Source of the DNA: Saprospiraceae bacterium
Lineage (GTDB): Bacteria; Bacteroidota; Bacteroidia; Chitinophagales; Saprospiraceae
Direction of reading: 5' to 3'
Length of the DNA: 64,000 bases
NCBI GenBank assembly: GCA_020436935.1
Contig: JAGQWX010000007.1
Location: 1 to 64,000 of the forward strand
The notes beneath the pieces were generated by a model. It was not told the DNA's origin. It did no database searches and saw only the letters and a list, made by a program, of their open reading frames with translations. The position numbers and the translations under genes are program-made. Of the stretch, positions 47,117 through 55,910 are shown one piece after another; the stretch's first letter is position 1; every line of letters begins with the position of its first letter.

Positions 47117-49201
47117 CTATTCGCTGGCAAACACAACACGGTAAGTTTTTACCTTTCCTTTAAAGTCAAACTTTACCGATGCCGGCTGGTCAACAGATGC
47201 TGACTGGCTAATTGTGATTTTGACTGCCGGGTCTGAAGAACTTGCTGTAATTTGTGGAGGCGTATTCGTGCCTTTTGGAAGTACATATTTTGCTTCATAG
47301 AGGTCCAGTTCCGTTATGCCGTTCGCGTTGGTAGAGCGAACTGGTGTTGTTGGGAGATCAACCGCTTGTCCGTTGGCTTTGATACTGATTGCAGGAGGAA
47401 CAGGACGAACTATTGGTTTATTTTTTTTGCTGAATCCAAGACCTGCCAGATCAAACAATTCCGTTGTATCGCTGCTCTCGGCAACCAGATAGATGGCGTG
47501 TTTTTGATTGAGTTGGTCTACTGCCGCAGATACATCGATGGTAAATTTTTGAACTTCCTGAGGTGCATTTGCCGGAACGACGATTTCGCCAAGTTTTTTG
47601 CCTTTCCATACTTCATTGTCCCAGGGTCCATCCAGCCAAACATTCACTTTAAAGGAATTTGCAGTTTTTGGTGTAATGAATAAGTTGAATGCCGTCTGAT
47701 TGCCGGGCTTACTGCCTTCAAATGGTTTCAAACCTTTCATGGCCTTGTCCAATCCTCCAAACCCAAAATATTTGAATCCTATGATGTTGTCGTTGACCAC
47801 ATTGGTGATGGGCATATTGTTGTCCCAAATATCCCACGAATCTTGCTGACTGCGAAGATTTGAAAGATAACAGGCATATCCTGCAGAATAATATTGATAA
47901 GGATCGAGCCCGTAGATGTGGAAGCCTTCAGAAGTGACTTCTGCACCTTTGTATTCATTGCCCTGGCTGTCCTTCGCCGTCCACATTTGATTGCCGGCAT
48001 AAGGGTCAAAAGCTCTGATCCTTACTGCGCCACCTTCGGCCACAGAGCGCTCATCCCATTCCACCACAACAGGAGCTACCATGGGTTGTCTGGCATTGCC
48101 AAAACCTCTTGGTGCACGGTGGTAGAAAACATAATATTGATCGTTGATGAGCTGTATACTGCCATGGGTATTGTGGCCAGAATATTTGGTCTGTAATGCA
48201 GAACCGTCTTTTGAGGGCACTACCGCTCTTGAATCCACCAAAACTCCTCCACTTTTCCAAGGCCCGAGTGGCGTATCTCCATACGCATACCTCAATGCAG
48301 AATTGGTGCTGCTCAGCCCATAATCCGGACCTGAATAGCCACTGTATACCCAAATGAACTTATTTCCAATCTTTCGAATAGATGCTGCTTCAAAAAAGTT
48401 GAACATGCCCAGATCCTGGCCGGGAAATACATTGGGGTATGTGGTGCCCTCCGGATCCCTGATAACGCCATATCTAGAACTAGCCGGAATAAAACGATCG
48501 ATGGCTGTGGTGCCCGGTCTGAGTGAATACATGGTATTCTGGTCGAGTTGTCCTGCAAGTGAACGCTGAAAACCCCAGTAACCATAAGCCCTGAATCCTT
48601 TGTCAAAATCGGCATCCTGAGGATTCGTGATATAATCAATGAAAACCGCTGGGTCAAAACCCATGGTACTTCCGTCTATTGTTTTTAATCCATCAGCGGT
48701 AAGATTGAGTGGAGTGAATGGTCCATCAGGACGATCTCCTTTTGCCACCATCGCTTCCCTGTTGCGACCACGGCTGTGTGGATAGAGGTAATATTCTTTT
48801 TTTCCATCTTTTCTGACCAATTCTACCAGGTCAGGAGCATACATCACATCCCATTGATCACTGATGTTGTAGGTAAAGATCGATCCTTCATCGCGCCAGT
48901 TGGTCAAATCCTCAACAGGTGCCGACCAGGCTCTGATGTCAGGACCACAATAACTGTTGACCCTCACATCGTGTGAACCAATGATATAAGCCCTGTATTT
49001 TCCGGGTTGATCCGGGTCTTCAAATACACGAGGTTCTCCATCAGGCAAATGTTCCCAAAGTGGTAAATATGGATTTCCATAAACGGGTGTTTGCTCGGTT
49101 GCCGATTTTGCCATTTGGGTGGTTTTACAACCAAAGCCTGCAACAACGATGGCTGTGAGCAATAACAAAAAACGTAAACTTGCGGAAGACACTCTTTTCA
49201 T
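47117..49201 (-). CDS. Glycoside hydrolase family 43-type lipoprotein
   Basis: 694 aa. Signal peptide with lipobox GFGC. A five-bladed propeller of GH43 type spans ~residues 40-430: NPYLPLWEHLPDGEPRVFED, then DQWDVMYAPDLVELV with an acidic residue in the second blade, GFDPAVFID, and SGHNTHGSIQL. The C-terminal ~260 residues contain beta-sandwich modules, one resembling a carbohydrate-binding module (~residues 440-610, with a GFKYFGFGG core). It likely removes xylose or arabinose units. The TAG stop codon is formed by the first bases of the last TAGGTTCGACTTCGC repeat copy. Confidence 0.8.
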   Translation of the reverse strand: MKRVSSASLRFLLLLTAIVVAGFGCKTTQMAKSATEQTPVYGNPYLPLWEHLPDGEPRVFEDPDQPGKYRAYIIGSHDVRVNSYCGPDIRAWSAPVEDLTNWRDEGSIFTYNISDQWDVMYAPDLVELVRKDGKKEYYLYPHSRGRNREAMVAKGDRPDGPFTPLNLTADGLKTIDGSTMGFDPAVFIDYITNPQDADFDKGFRAYGYWGFQRSLAGQLDQNTMYSLRPGTTAIDRFIPASSRYGVIRDPEGTTYPNVFPGQDLGMFNFFEAASIRKIGNKFIWVYSGYSGPDYGLSSTNSALRYAYGDTPLGPWKSGGVLVDSRAVVPSKDGSALQTKYSGHNTHGSIQLINDQYYVFYHRAPRGFGNARQPMVAPVVVEWDERSVAEGGAVRIRAFDPYAGNQMWTAKDSQGNEYKGAEVTSEGFHIYGLDPYQYYSAGYACYLSNLRSQQDSWDIWDNNMPITNVVNDNIIGFKYFGFGGLDKAMKGLKPFEGSKPGNQTAFNLFITPKTANSFKVNVWLDGPWDNEVWKGKKLGEIVVPANAPQEVQKFTIDVSAAVDQLNQKHAIYLVAESSDTTELFDLAGLGFSKKNKPIVRPVPPAISIKANGQAVDLPTTPVRSTNANGITELDLYEAKYVLPKGTNTPPQITASSSDPAVKITISQSASVDQPASVKFDFKGKVKTYRVVFASE

Positions 49202-49469
49202 GATGTAAACTTGTGTAACGGTTTAAATTCCAAATATTGACCCGGATGATCAGGCATGGCAAAACTAAAAAATAAAACCATGCATCAAACCAATTTGACA
49301 CAAAAGGTGTAGTTTTTACACTTATAATTTTGTTAAATTTTGATAGAGATTCAAACTCCACTTTTTTGGTTTAAAGCGACCTGATTCAATTTCATTAAAA
49401 AGGAAATTACATCTTTGTCTTTTCATAAAAAACGGACAACAAGTCCGGACAAAACCAGCTAAGCATAAA

Positions 49470-49850
49470 ATGGTAAGTATCAGACCTTTTTTGACGGTCA
49501 GTCATGGAAAAGACGCTGTAGAATTTTATAAAGCAGCTTTCAAGGCAAACATTTTAAACTTTTTCGAGATATCGGAAGGAAAAATTTCCGCAGTACTTGA
49601 GATCCAGGGTGCCACATTTTATGTAGGGCATGAAGAACCTGAGAACGGCAATTATGCACCCGGAAAGCAGAATAATAATTCGATAAGAATAATCCTGGAG
49701 ACGCAAGATGCTGATGCATTGTTTGTTAACGCAGTGAATCTTGGTGCTCAGCCAATATGTGCAATGACTACAGAGGAAGACTGGAGAATTGGCAAATTAA
49801 TGGACCCGTTCGGGCACATTTGGGAATTGGGATATCCTTTGAACCCTTGA
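49470..49850 (+). CDS. VOC-family (PhnB-like) protein
   Basis: 126 aa, single glyoxalase-type fold: SIRPFLTVSHGKDAVEFYKAAF at the start, LEIQGATFYVGHEE in the middle, and MDPFGHIWELGYP at the end. PhnB/YdcE-like members are small dimers, often of unknown substrate. It stands alone after a 268-bp gap that carries no recognised promoter. Confidence 0.85.
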   Translation: MVSIRPFLTVSHGKDAVEFYKAAFKANILNFFEISEGKISAVLEIQGATFYVGHEEPENGNYAPGKQNNNSIRIILETQDADALFVNAVNLGAQPICAMTTEEDWRIGKLMDPFGHIWELGYPLNP

Positions 49851-49949
49851 TGACCACAGGAAAAAAACATATCTTCCAATTTTTCTCAGGCAAAACTGTT
49901 GATTTGCTACATCTTCTTTTTAGAAAAAATGATGGATTCTAAGATATAA

Positions 49950-50534
49950 ATGGAGGAACTTCTAAAAGAAATAAGAGCGTGCACCGTCTGCCAGGCACAT
50001 TTGCCACACCTACCCAGACCGGTACTGCAGGCTAGTGAAGCCTCTAAGGTCCTGATCATTGGTCAGGCGCCGGGATTGAAGGTGCAACAAAGCGGTATTC
50101 CCTGGGATGATGCCAGTGGTGATAATTTGAGGAAATGGTTGGGCATCACATCAGACGCATTTTATAATGACAAATACATAGCTTTGCTGCCAATGGGTTT
50201 CTGTTATCCGGGAACAGGAAAAACAGGCGACCTTCCCCCCAGGCCAGAATGTGCTCCAATGTGGCACCAAAAAGTGTTGGATTGCCTGCAAGAAGTGGAA
50301 TTGACCCTGTTGATCGGGCAATATGCGCAAAAGCATTACCTGGGCAATCAAAGTAAAGAAAATCTTACACGCACAGTGCAAAATTTTGAAGCATATCTGC
50401 CTGAGTTTTTCCCCTTGCCCCACCCATCCCCAAGAAACAACATCTGGCAAAAGAAAAATCCATGGTTTGGTGAAAACTTATTGCCTGAATTGCAAAGAAG
50501 AGTTAGAGAAATATTATTCAAAAATGTGGACTAA
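49950..50534 (+). CDS. Uracil-DNA glycosylase-family protein
   Basis: 194 aa. IIGQAPG (~residues 35-41) is the water-activating motif of this superfamily and PHPSPRN (~residues 150-156) matches the second catalytic loop. The beginning (ACTVCQAHLPHLPRP) has only two Cys residues, so the 4Fe-4S cluster of family 4/5 enzymes is probably absent. LLIGQYAQKHYLG fits strand 4. It should remove uracil or act on another damaged base; the divergent motifs make substrate uncertain. Confidence 0.85.
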   Translation: MEELLKEIRACTVCQAHLPHLPRPVLQASEASKVLIIGQAPGLKVQQSGIPWDDASGDNLRKWLGITSDAFYNDKYIALLPMGFCYPGTGKTGDLPPRPECAPMWHQKVLDCLQEVELTLLIGQYAQKHYLGNQSKENLTRTVQNFEAYLPEFFPLPHPSPRNNIWQKKNPWFGENLLPELQRRVREILFKNVD

Positions 50535-50772
50535 AGCAATGTCAGATGCTTCCAACCCATTCTGACGTCGGAAACTGCATTTACTAATTTTGAGGATGAT
50601 TTTTTGAACATTTCCATTTCAAATAATGAAGTTATACTGCAACGATGTTTCTTTTCAATGACCTTGTGTTCTTTTTAAATACAAACCGAATGTTTTGTGG
50701 AATGATTTTCCCCTGAAGCTGGAATATTTTCATAATTTGGAAAAAAAATGAGTCAAAAGCTCAAACTGATCA

Positions 50773-51570
50773 ATGATCCGGAAACAGACGACAATAATTA
50801 TCTTGCTATTTATTTCCATTTTATTCAAACCTCTCAACGGACAAAACTCACTTAGCCCTGATGCATATTTGAATATTGCCGAGGCCTATAAAAGTAAGCA
50901 GGTGCCGGATAGCGCACTGGTATATTATTCCCAGGCAGCAGCTGCCTTTGAGTCTGAAAATAAGGTAGAAAAATCCATCGATGTTTATAACCAAATGGGC
51001 ATTTTGCTCACACGGCAGGATAAATATCCACATGCCCTGGAATATCTGAACAAGGCACTGGCTTTAGGTCAAAAATATCCTGATAAACATCCATTGGGCA
51101 TTGCCACGACTTACATCAGTTTTGGCGTTGTTTTCAATGCTCAAAATCAATTTGATCTGTCTTTAGAGCACCACTTCAAGGCACTTAAAATTAGAGAGGA
51201 TATTCTCGGGCCAGATCATGAAGACGTGGCAACCAGTTATGGCAATATCGGAAATGTACAACGCAACAAGGGTGAGTTTGATCTCTCAATAGAAGCACAC
51301 AGCAAGGCCATGTCCATAAGGGAAAAAATCTTCTGTGTAGAAAGTCCACAAATCGTCGAATCTTATGTTGGACTTGGCAGAGCATTCAAAGAAAAGAAGG
51401 ATTATACCAAGGCCCTCGACTATTTTCAAAAAGCACTAAAAAACAAGAAACTGCAATTTGGTGACTCAGCCAAAGACTTGTCGCGCTTTCATAAATACAT
51501 CAGCGACACCTATTATGCCATGGGCGATACAGAGATGGGGGACCAGTATAAAAACTTGTCGATCTTTTAG
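50773..51570 (+). CDS. TPR-repeat exported protein (KLC-like)
   Basis: 265 aa. Signal peptide to about residue 24 (LNGQNS). Five to six TPR units of the kinesin-light-chain-like type follow, with repeated SIDVYNQMGILLTRQDKYPH, LGIATTYISFGVVFNAQNQF, DVATSYGNIGNVQRNKGEFD and IVESYVGLGRAFKEKKDYTK. In Bacteroidota this kind of protein is often fused to an adenylate cyclase, histidine kinase or DNA-binding domain; here the TPR part is alone. Role unknown. Confidence 0.85.
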   Translation: MIRKQTTIIILLFISILFKPLNGQNSLSPDAYLNIAEAYKSKQVPDSALVYYSQAAAAFESENKVEKSIDVYNQMGILLTRQDKYPHALEYLNKALALGQKYPDKHPLGIATTYISFGVVFNAQNQFDLSLEHHFKALKIREDILGPDHEDVATSYGNIGNVQRNKGEFDLSIEAHSKAMSIREKIFCVESPQIVESYVGLGRAFKEKKDYTKALDYFQKALKNKKLQFGDSAKDLSRFHKYISDTYYAMGDTEMGDQYKNLSIF

Positions 51571-51740
51571 GGATTCAGCTGTTTTTTCAACCATCGAATT
51601 CTCATTAATCATCACCTCTGGAGCTTTGAATACTCTTTTATAATTTTGAAAATAGAAGGCCCTTTTTATGCCAAAAGACCAAAAGATCTCAACAAAATTC
51701 ACCAGTATTCCTTAACATTGTCGCACTAAACGAGTATAGC

Positions 51741-52646
51741 ATGGCGCAAAAACGAATTCTATTTACCGGGGGCTCAGGAAAAGCGGGAAAGCATGTAGTT
51801 CCTTATCTTTTGGAGCAGGGTTACCGGGTCCTCAACGTGGATTTGACTCCATTACATCATCCCGGAGTGGACAATCTCATTGCAGACATTACGGATTCGG
51901 GACAGATGTTCAACGCTATGAACTCCTACGCAGGACTCGACGAACTTGACCTGGGTAAGGGTATGCAAACTTTTGATGCCGTTGTGCATTTTGCCGCAGT
52001 GCCTCGAATTCTCATCAAAGCAGACAACGAAACCTTCAGAGTAAATACGGTTGGCACTTACAATGTCATCGAAGCCGCCGTAAAAATGGGCATCAAAAAG
52101 ATCATTATTGCATCATCCGAAACCACTTATGGTATCTGCTTCGCTGATGGAATAACAGATCCAAAAGTATTGCCACTCGAAGAAGATTATGAAGTAGACC
52201 CCATGGACAGCTATGGTTTGTCCAAGGTGGTAAATGAAAAAACAGCCCAGAGTTTTCAACTCAGGACCGGCATTGATATTTATGCCCTTCGCATAGGTAA
52301 TGTGATTGAACCTCATGAATACGAGACCTTGTTTCCCCACTATTTCAGAAATCCTGAAGTGCGCAGAAGAAACGCATTTTGTTACATCGATGCCAGAGAT
52401 TTAGGGCAAATTGTAGACTTATGCATTCAGAAGAATGGACTTGGCTTCCAGATTTTCAACGCCGGCAATGATGAGAATGGGGCAGTCCTCACCAATAAGG
52501 AATTGCTGAAGCGGTTTTTCCCCAATGTGCCCTTGAGCAGGGAATTGTCAGAAACAGAAGCTTTGTTTTCGAATAGAAAAATACGTGAGGTTTTGGGCTT
52601 TAAGGAGCAGCACAGCTGGAGAAAATATGTGGACTGGGTGGACTAA
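51741..52646 (+). CDS. NAD-dependent epimerase/dehydratase
   Basis: 301 aa, short-chain dehydrogenase extended type. The nucleotide-binding motif is TGGSGKAGKHV (~residues 8-18), followed by the VDLTP Asp (~33), VHFAAVPR (~80), the Ser in IIASSETTYG (~122) and the active-site YGLSK (Tyr/Lys, ~155-159). C-terminal parts contain the CYIDARDLGQIV segment common to sugar epimerases. Probably acts on an NDP-sugar or related carbonyl substrate. A short hairpin terminator-like sequence follows at 52706. Confidence 0.85.
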   Translation: MAQKRILFTGGSGKAGKHVVPYLLEQGYRVLNVDLTPLHHPGVDNLIADITDSGQMFNAMNSYAGLDELDLGKGMQTFDAVVHFAAVPRILIKADNETFRVNTVGTYNVIEAAVKMGIKKIIIASSETTYGICFADGITDPKVLPLEEDYEVDPMDSYGLSKVVNEKTAQSFQLRTGIDIYALRIGNVIEPHEYETLFPHYFRNPEVRRRNAFCYIDARDLGQIVDLCIQKNGLGFQIFNAGNDENGAVLTNKELLKRFFPNVPLSRELSETEALFSNRKIREVLGFKEQHSWRKYVDWVD

Positions 52647-52682
52647 GGATATCTGGTAGTTTTTCGTAGAAATTTGTCAGGG

Positions 52683-52762
52683 AAAATTAAGTAGAGGATA
52701 GGGGTGGTCAGACACCCGTCTGACCGGTTTTTGAGAGACTACTTATTTTACTACTTAATTTT
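52683..52762. repeat. MITE-like nested inverted repeat
   Basis: AAAATTAAGTAG at 52683-52694 is the perfect complement of CTACTTAATTTT at 52751-52762, giving an 80-bp element. Inside it, GGTCAGAC (52706-52713) and GTCTGACC (52718-52725) form an 8-bp hairpin with a 4-base loop. Adjacent bases weakly extend the outer pairing. No coding frame. The inner TCAGACACC.GTCTGA core recurs at 58092-58124. Confidence 0.65.
52706..52730 (+). terminator. Hairpin with T-run after the epimerase gene
   Basis: Stem GGTCAGAC/GTCTGACC with loop ACCC, followed by GGTTTTT. It could end transcription of the epimerase gene (stop at 52646). It is also part of the larger 80-bp inverted repeat, so this role is not certain. 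Confidence 0.45.
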
Positions 52763-52871
52763 TCTGGGATATAAGTAGAAATACTAGGGCTGTATAGTCC
52801 ATCAAAATAAATTTTTGTCAAACTACATCTGCCTGTTGTTGTTCATAATAGCAGATTTAAATGGTAATCAA

Positions 52872-53636
52872 ATGTCAATAAAAAAAGAAGAAGAGCTCGA
52901 AGGCATGCAAAAGGCCAGCGAGGCAGTGGCCATAGCTTTGAGAGAAATGTGTGCTTATGCTCAAGTCGGTATGAGTACCAAAGAGGTAGATGATTACGGG
53001 GCAAAAATATTGATGGATTTGGGAGCAAGGTCTGCGCCAAACCTTGCTTATGGATTTCCCGGCTGGACCTGTATCAGCATCAACAACGAATTTTGTCACG
53101 GCATTCCATCAGCAACACGTATGATCCAAGAGGGGGATCTGGTCAATATTGACGTATCAGCTGAGTTGGACGGCTATTGGTCAGACAATGGCAATTCTTT
53201 TGTAGTTGGTGAAGACATCCACAACCACCAACAGCTCATTGATGCTTCCAAAGAAATACTACACAAGGCAATATTTAGTATCAAGGGAGGCGTGAAGATA
53301 TCTGACATTGGTTTCATCATCGAAACTGAAGCCAAAAAAAGAGGGTATAAGGTCATTAAAAATCTGGCAGGTCATGGCATAGGCAGAAGTTTGCATGAAG
53401 AGCCATCAGACATAGCCAATTTCAGAGATCGCTTCAATTTGACCCGATTCAAAAAAAATAGCGTCGTCGCTGTAGAAACTTTTATTTCAACATCTTCAAC
53501 TTACGCAGAAACCATCAAGGACGGATGGACTATGGTTGGTAATAAAGGAGGATTTATGGCGCAGCACGAGCACACCATCGTTGTCACAGACGGAAAACCA
53601 ATGATTTTGACGGAGAAAAACGGCGTCTGGAATTAG
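52872..53636 (+). CDS. map: Methionine aminopeptidase, type I
   Basis: 254 aa from ATG 52872 (MSIKKEEELEGM); a longer start at 52815 adds a hydrophobic tail unlike this family. It removes the initiator Met from new proteins in the cytoplasm. The five metal ligands are seen: two Asp in VNIDVSAELDGYWSDNGNSF, His in AGHGIGRSLHEEP, Glu in VVAVETF, and Glu in MAQHEHTIVV. CHGIPS holds the usual substrate His. No N-terminal extension. Type I enzymes are normally essential; whether this is the main copy is unknown. Confidence 0.93.
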   Translation: MSIKKEEELEGMQKASEAVAIALREMCAYAQVGMSTKEVDDYGAKILMDLGARSAPNLAYGFPGWTCISINNEFCHGIPSATRMIQEGDLVNIDVSAELDGYWSDNGNSFVVGEDIHNHQQLIDASKEILHKAIFSIKGGVKISDIGFIIETEAKKRGYKVIKNLAGHGIGRSLHEEPSDIANFRDRFNLTRFKKNSVVAVETFISTSSTYAETIKDGWTMVGNKGGFMAQHEHTIVVTDGKPMILTEKNGVWN

Positions 53637-53720
53637 TTTTTGAATCCGTGAAATCTGCATGTTTTTCTTTTGGAAAAATGTGTTAAATTGGTGCTGACTT
53701 GAAATTCAAATTATAGACCA

Positions 53721-55772
53721 ATGAAACATGTATTGCTCGTTGCCATCATGGCGCTGTGGGTGGTTTCGCCAGCTATTTGCCAGGAAGAAGGCTGGAACAT
53801 CACCGTAAAAGACAAAAAAGAATATACCGGAATTTCAATTGCCAACGGAAGAATAGGTATGTTGACTTCGCCCAAACCGCTATCTGTTAAACACATAGTA
53901 CTCAACAATGTCTACGATGTTGATCCGGCACTAAAAGTCAGCCAGATCGTTCATGGGATGAATTTTGGGGAACTGGATATGTACATTGACGGCGAAAAAA
54001 TCACAGAGGATAATATTTCCAATTGGCAGCAGGAAATGGACATGAAAAATGCAGCATTTACCACCAGTTTTGATTTTAAAAATAAAGCCAAAATAAGCTG
54101 TACGCTTTATGCTTTGCGCAACCTTCAATATACCGGATATATAGATATAAGTGTAGAGGCAAAAGAAACCATTCATCTGAAAGTTGCCGGCAAAATTAGA
54201 ACGCCCAATGATTTTCAGAAACCTGAGCATTCTTTCCAAATCCTGAAGGACAATGAGACCACTATGCCCATCTTACAATCCAGGGCAATGACGCCATTTG
54301 GCAAACATTTGGTGGTTACCTCAGCCACTTTTATCTGGCATGCCATCAATTCCTCGAGGGAAAACGAACGTCCTGAGCTGCACCAGGAGATCACCTCTCC
54401 GTATGAAAACAGCCTGCATTTCACCATGGATATCCAAAAAGGCAGCCATTTGGATTTTGCCTGGACAGGGTCAGAATGTACCACCAAAGATTTTTTTGAT
54501 CCAAAATCTGAATCTGAAAGAATGGTCATCTACAGCCTGCTCAATACAAAAGCAGTCTTGATCAGACAGCATCGTGACCTCTGGACAGAACTTTGGAAGG
54601 GAGACATCGTCATCGAAGGAGATCTACAATCACAAAAGGATGTAAGATTGGCATTGTACCATCTTTATGCATTTGGAAGAGGAGATAGTGACCTCAGCAT
54701 TGCCCCAATGGGCTTGTCCTTGCAGACACCATACAATGGGCACATTTTCTGGGATACAGAGTTGTGGATGTTTCCTCCTTTATTGCTTTTCAATCAGGAC
54801 ATTTCCCGATCCCTGGTGAATTATCGTTTTGAAAGGCTGGATGCAGCGAAAAAAAGGGCTACCAACTATGGCTATAAAGGTGCCATGTTTCCGTGGGAAA
54901 GTGATGACACAGGGGAAGAAGCGACCCCGCCTTTTGCACTTACAGGTCCATTTGAGCACCACATCACCGCAGATATTGGCATAGCTTTCTGGAATTATTT
55001 CAGTGTGACCGGTAATACTGTCTGGCTGAGGGAAAAAGGTTATCCTGTTTTGAAGGAAGTGGCGGATTTTTGGGTCAGCCGTGTTGTAAAAAATGAAGAC
55101 GGCACTTTCTCCATCAATAATGTTGTTGGGGCCAACGAGTTCGCACCCAACGTCAATGATAACGCTTTTACCAATGGTGCGGCAAAAACTGCCTTACAAT
55201 ATGCCGTAAAAGCTGCCCAAAAGTTGGGAATTACTCCAAATCCTGATTGGCAAAAAGTCGCTGCAGGCATTAAAATTCATAAGCTTCCAGACGGAACTAC
55301 CAAAGAACACAGCCTTTACAATGGGGAAATCATAAAGCAAGCCGATGCCAATTTGTTGTCCTATCCTTTGGAAATTGTGAATAAGTCGGAAGATATCTTA
55401 AAGGATTTGAAGTATTACGAACCGAAACTTGCCAAGGAAGGACCTGCAATGGGTAAATCCATTTTTTCTGTGTTGTATGCAAGAATGGGAGACGCCGACA
55501 ATGCTTTCAGATTGTTTAAAGCGTCTTATGTGCCGAATCAGCAAAAGCCTTTTGGTGCATTGTCAGAGACGGCAGTTTCCAATTTTTCTTACTTTGCAAC
55601 GGGGGCAGGCGGCATGCTGCAGACCATTTTGTTCGGATTTGGAGGGCTTCATTTTACTGATGAAGGCATCATTCAAAAAAATCCTGTTCTGCCAAAACAA
55701 TGGAAATCATTGACATTGAAAGGTGTAGGTCCGGAAAGGAAAACTTTTATAGTTACTTCAGGATCGAGGTGA
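53721..55772 (+). CDS. Glycoside hydrolase family 65-type protein (secreted)
   Basis: 683 aa. Signal peptide to about residue 20 (PAICQEE). The (alpha/alpha)6 barrel of GH65 is seen from FWDTELWMFPPLLLFN through AMFPWESDDTGEEATPP and HHITADIGIAFWNYF. The catalytic acid is likely E473 in VVGANEFAPNVNDNAFTN, aligning with the GPDEYH..VDNNAYTN site of GH65. It resembles the hydrolase branch (acid trehalase/PGGHG-like) rather than the cytosolic phosphorylases, as it is exported. Substrate: an alpha-glucoside, not determined. Confidence 0.85.
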   Translation: MKHVLLVAIMALWVVSPAICQEEGWNITVKDKKEYTGISIANGRIGMLTSPKPLSVKHIVLNNVYDVDPALKVSQIVHGMNFGELDMYIDGEKITEDNISNWQQEMDMKNAAFTTSFDFKNKAKISCTLYALRNLQYTGYIDISVEAKETIHLKVAGKIRTPNDFQKPEHSFQILKDNETTMPILQSRAMTPFGKHLVVTSATFIWHAINSSRENERPELHQEITSPYENSLHFTMDIQKGSHLDFAWTGSECTTKDFFDPKSESERMVIYSLLNTKAVLIRQHRDLWTELWKGDIVIEGDLQSQKDVRLALYHLYAFGRGDSDLSIAPMGLSLQTPYNGHIFWDTELWMFPPLLLFNQDISRSLVNYRFERLDAAKKRATNYGYKGAMFPWESDDTGEEATPPFALTGPFEHHITADIGIAFWNYFSVTGNTVWLREKGYPVLKEVADFWVSRVVKNEDGTFSINNVVGANEFAPNVNDNAFTNGAAKTALQYAVKAAQKLGITPNPDWQKVAAGIKIHKLPDGTTKEHSLYNGEIIKQADANLLSYPLEIVNKSEDILKDLKYYEPKLAKEGPAMGKSIFSVLYARMGDADNAFRLFKASYVPNQQKPFGALSETAVSNFSYFATGAGGMLQTILFGFGGLHFTDEGIIQKNPVLPKQWKSLTLKGVGPERKTFIVTSGSR

Positions 55773-55910
55773 TCTTATGCATAGTATTCCAGCGCTATTC
55801 AATAAGATTAATGAATCAGTTTTAGTTTGAAATAAAGCTTAATTTAGCCGTGGCATGCTGGTCCTCTAAAAGGAGCAGGTGTGGTCTTTTCATATTTAAA
55901 TACATCATAT

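Noticed and set aside
46889-47119. CRISPR array
   Set aside because: The six repeats are only ~22 bp, differ by internal changes, and the spacers vary widely (about 10 to 33 bp). No cas gene is in the window.
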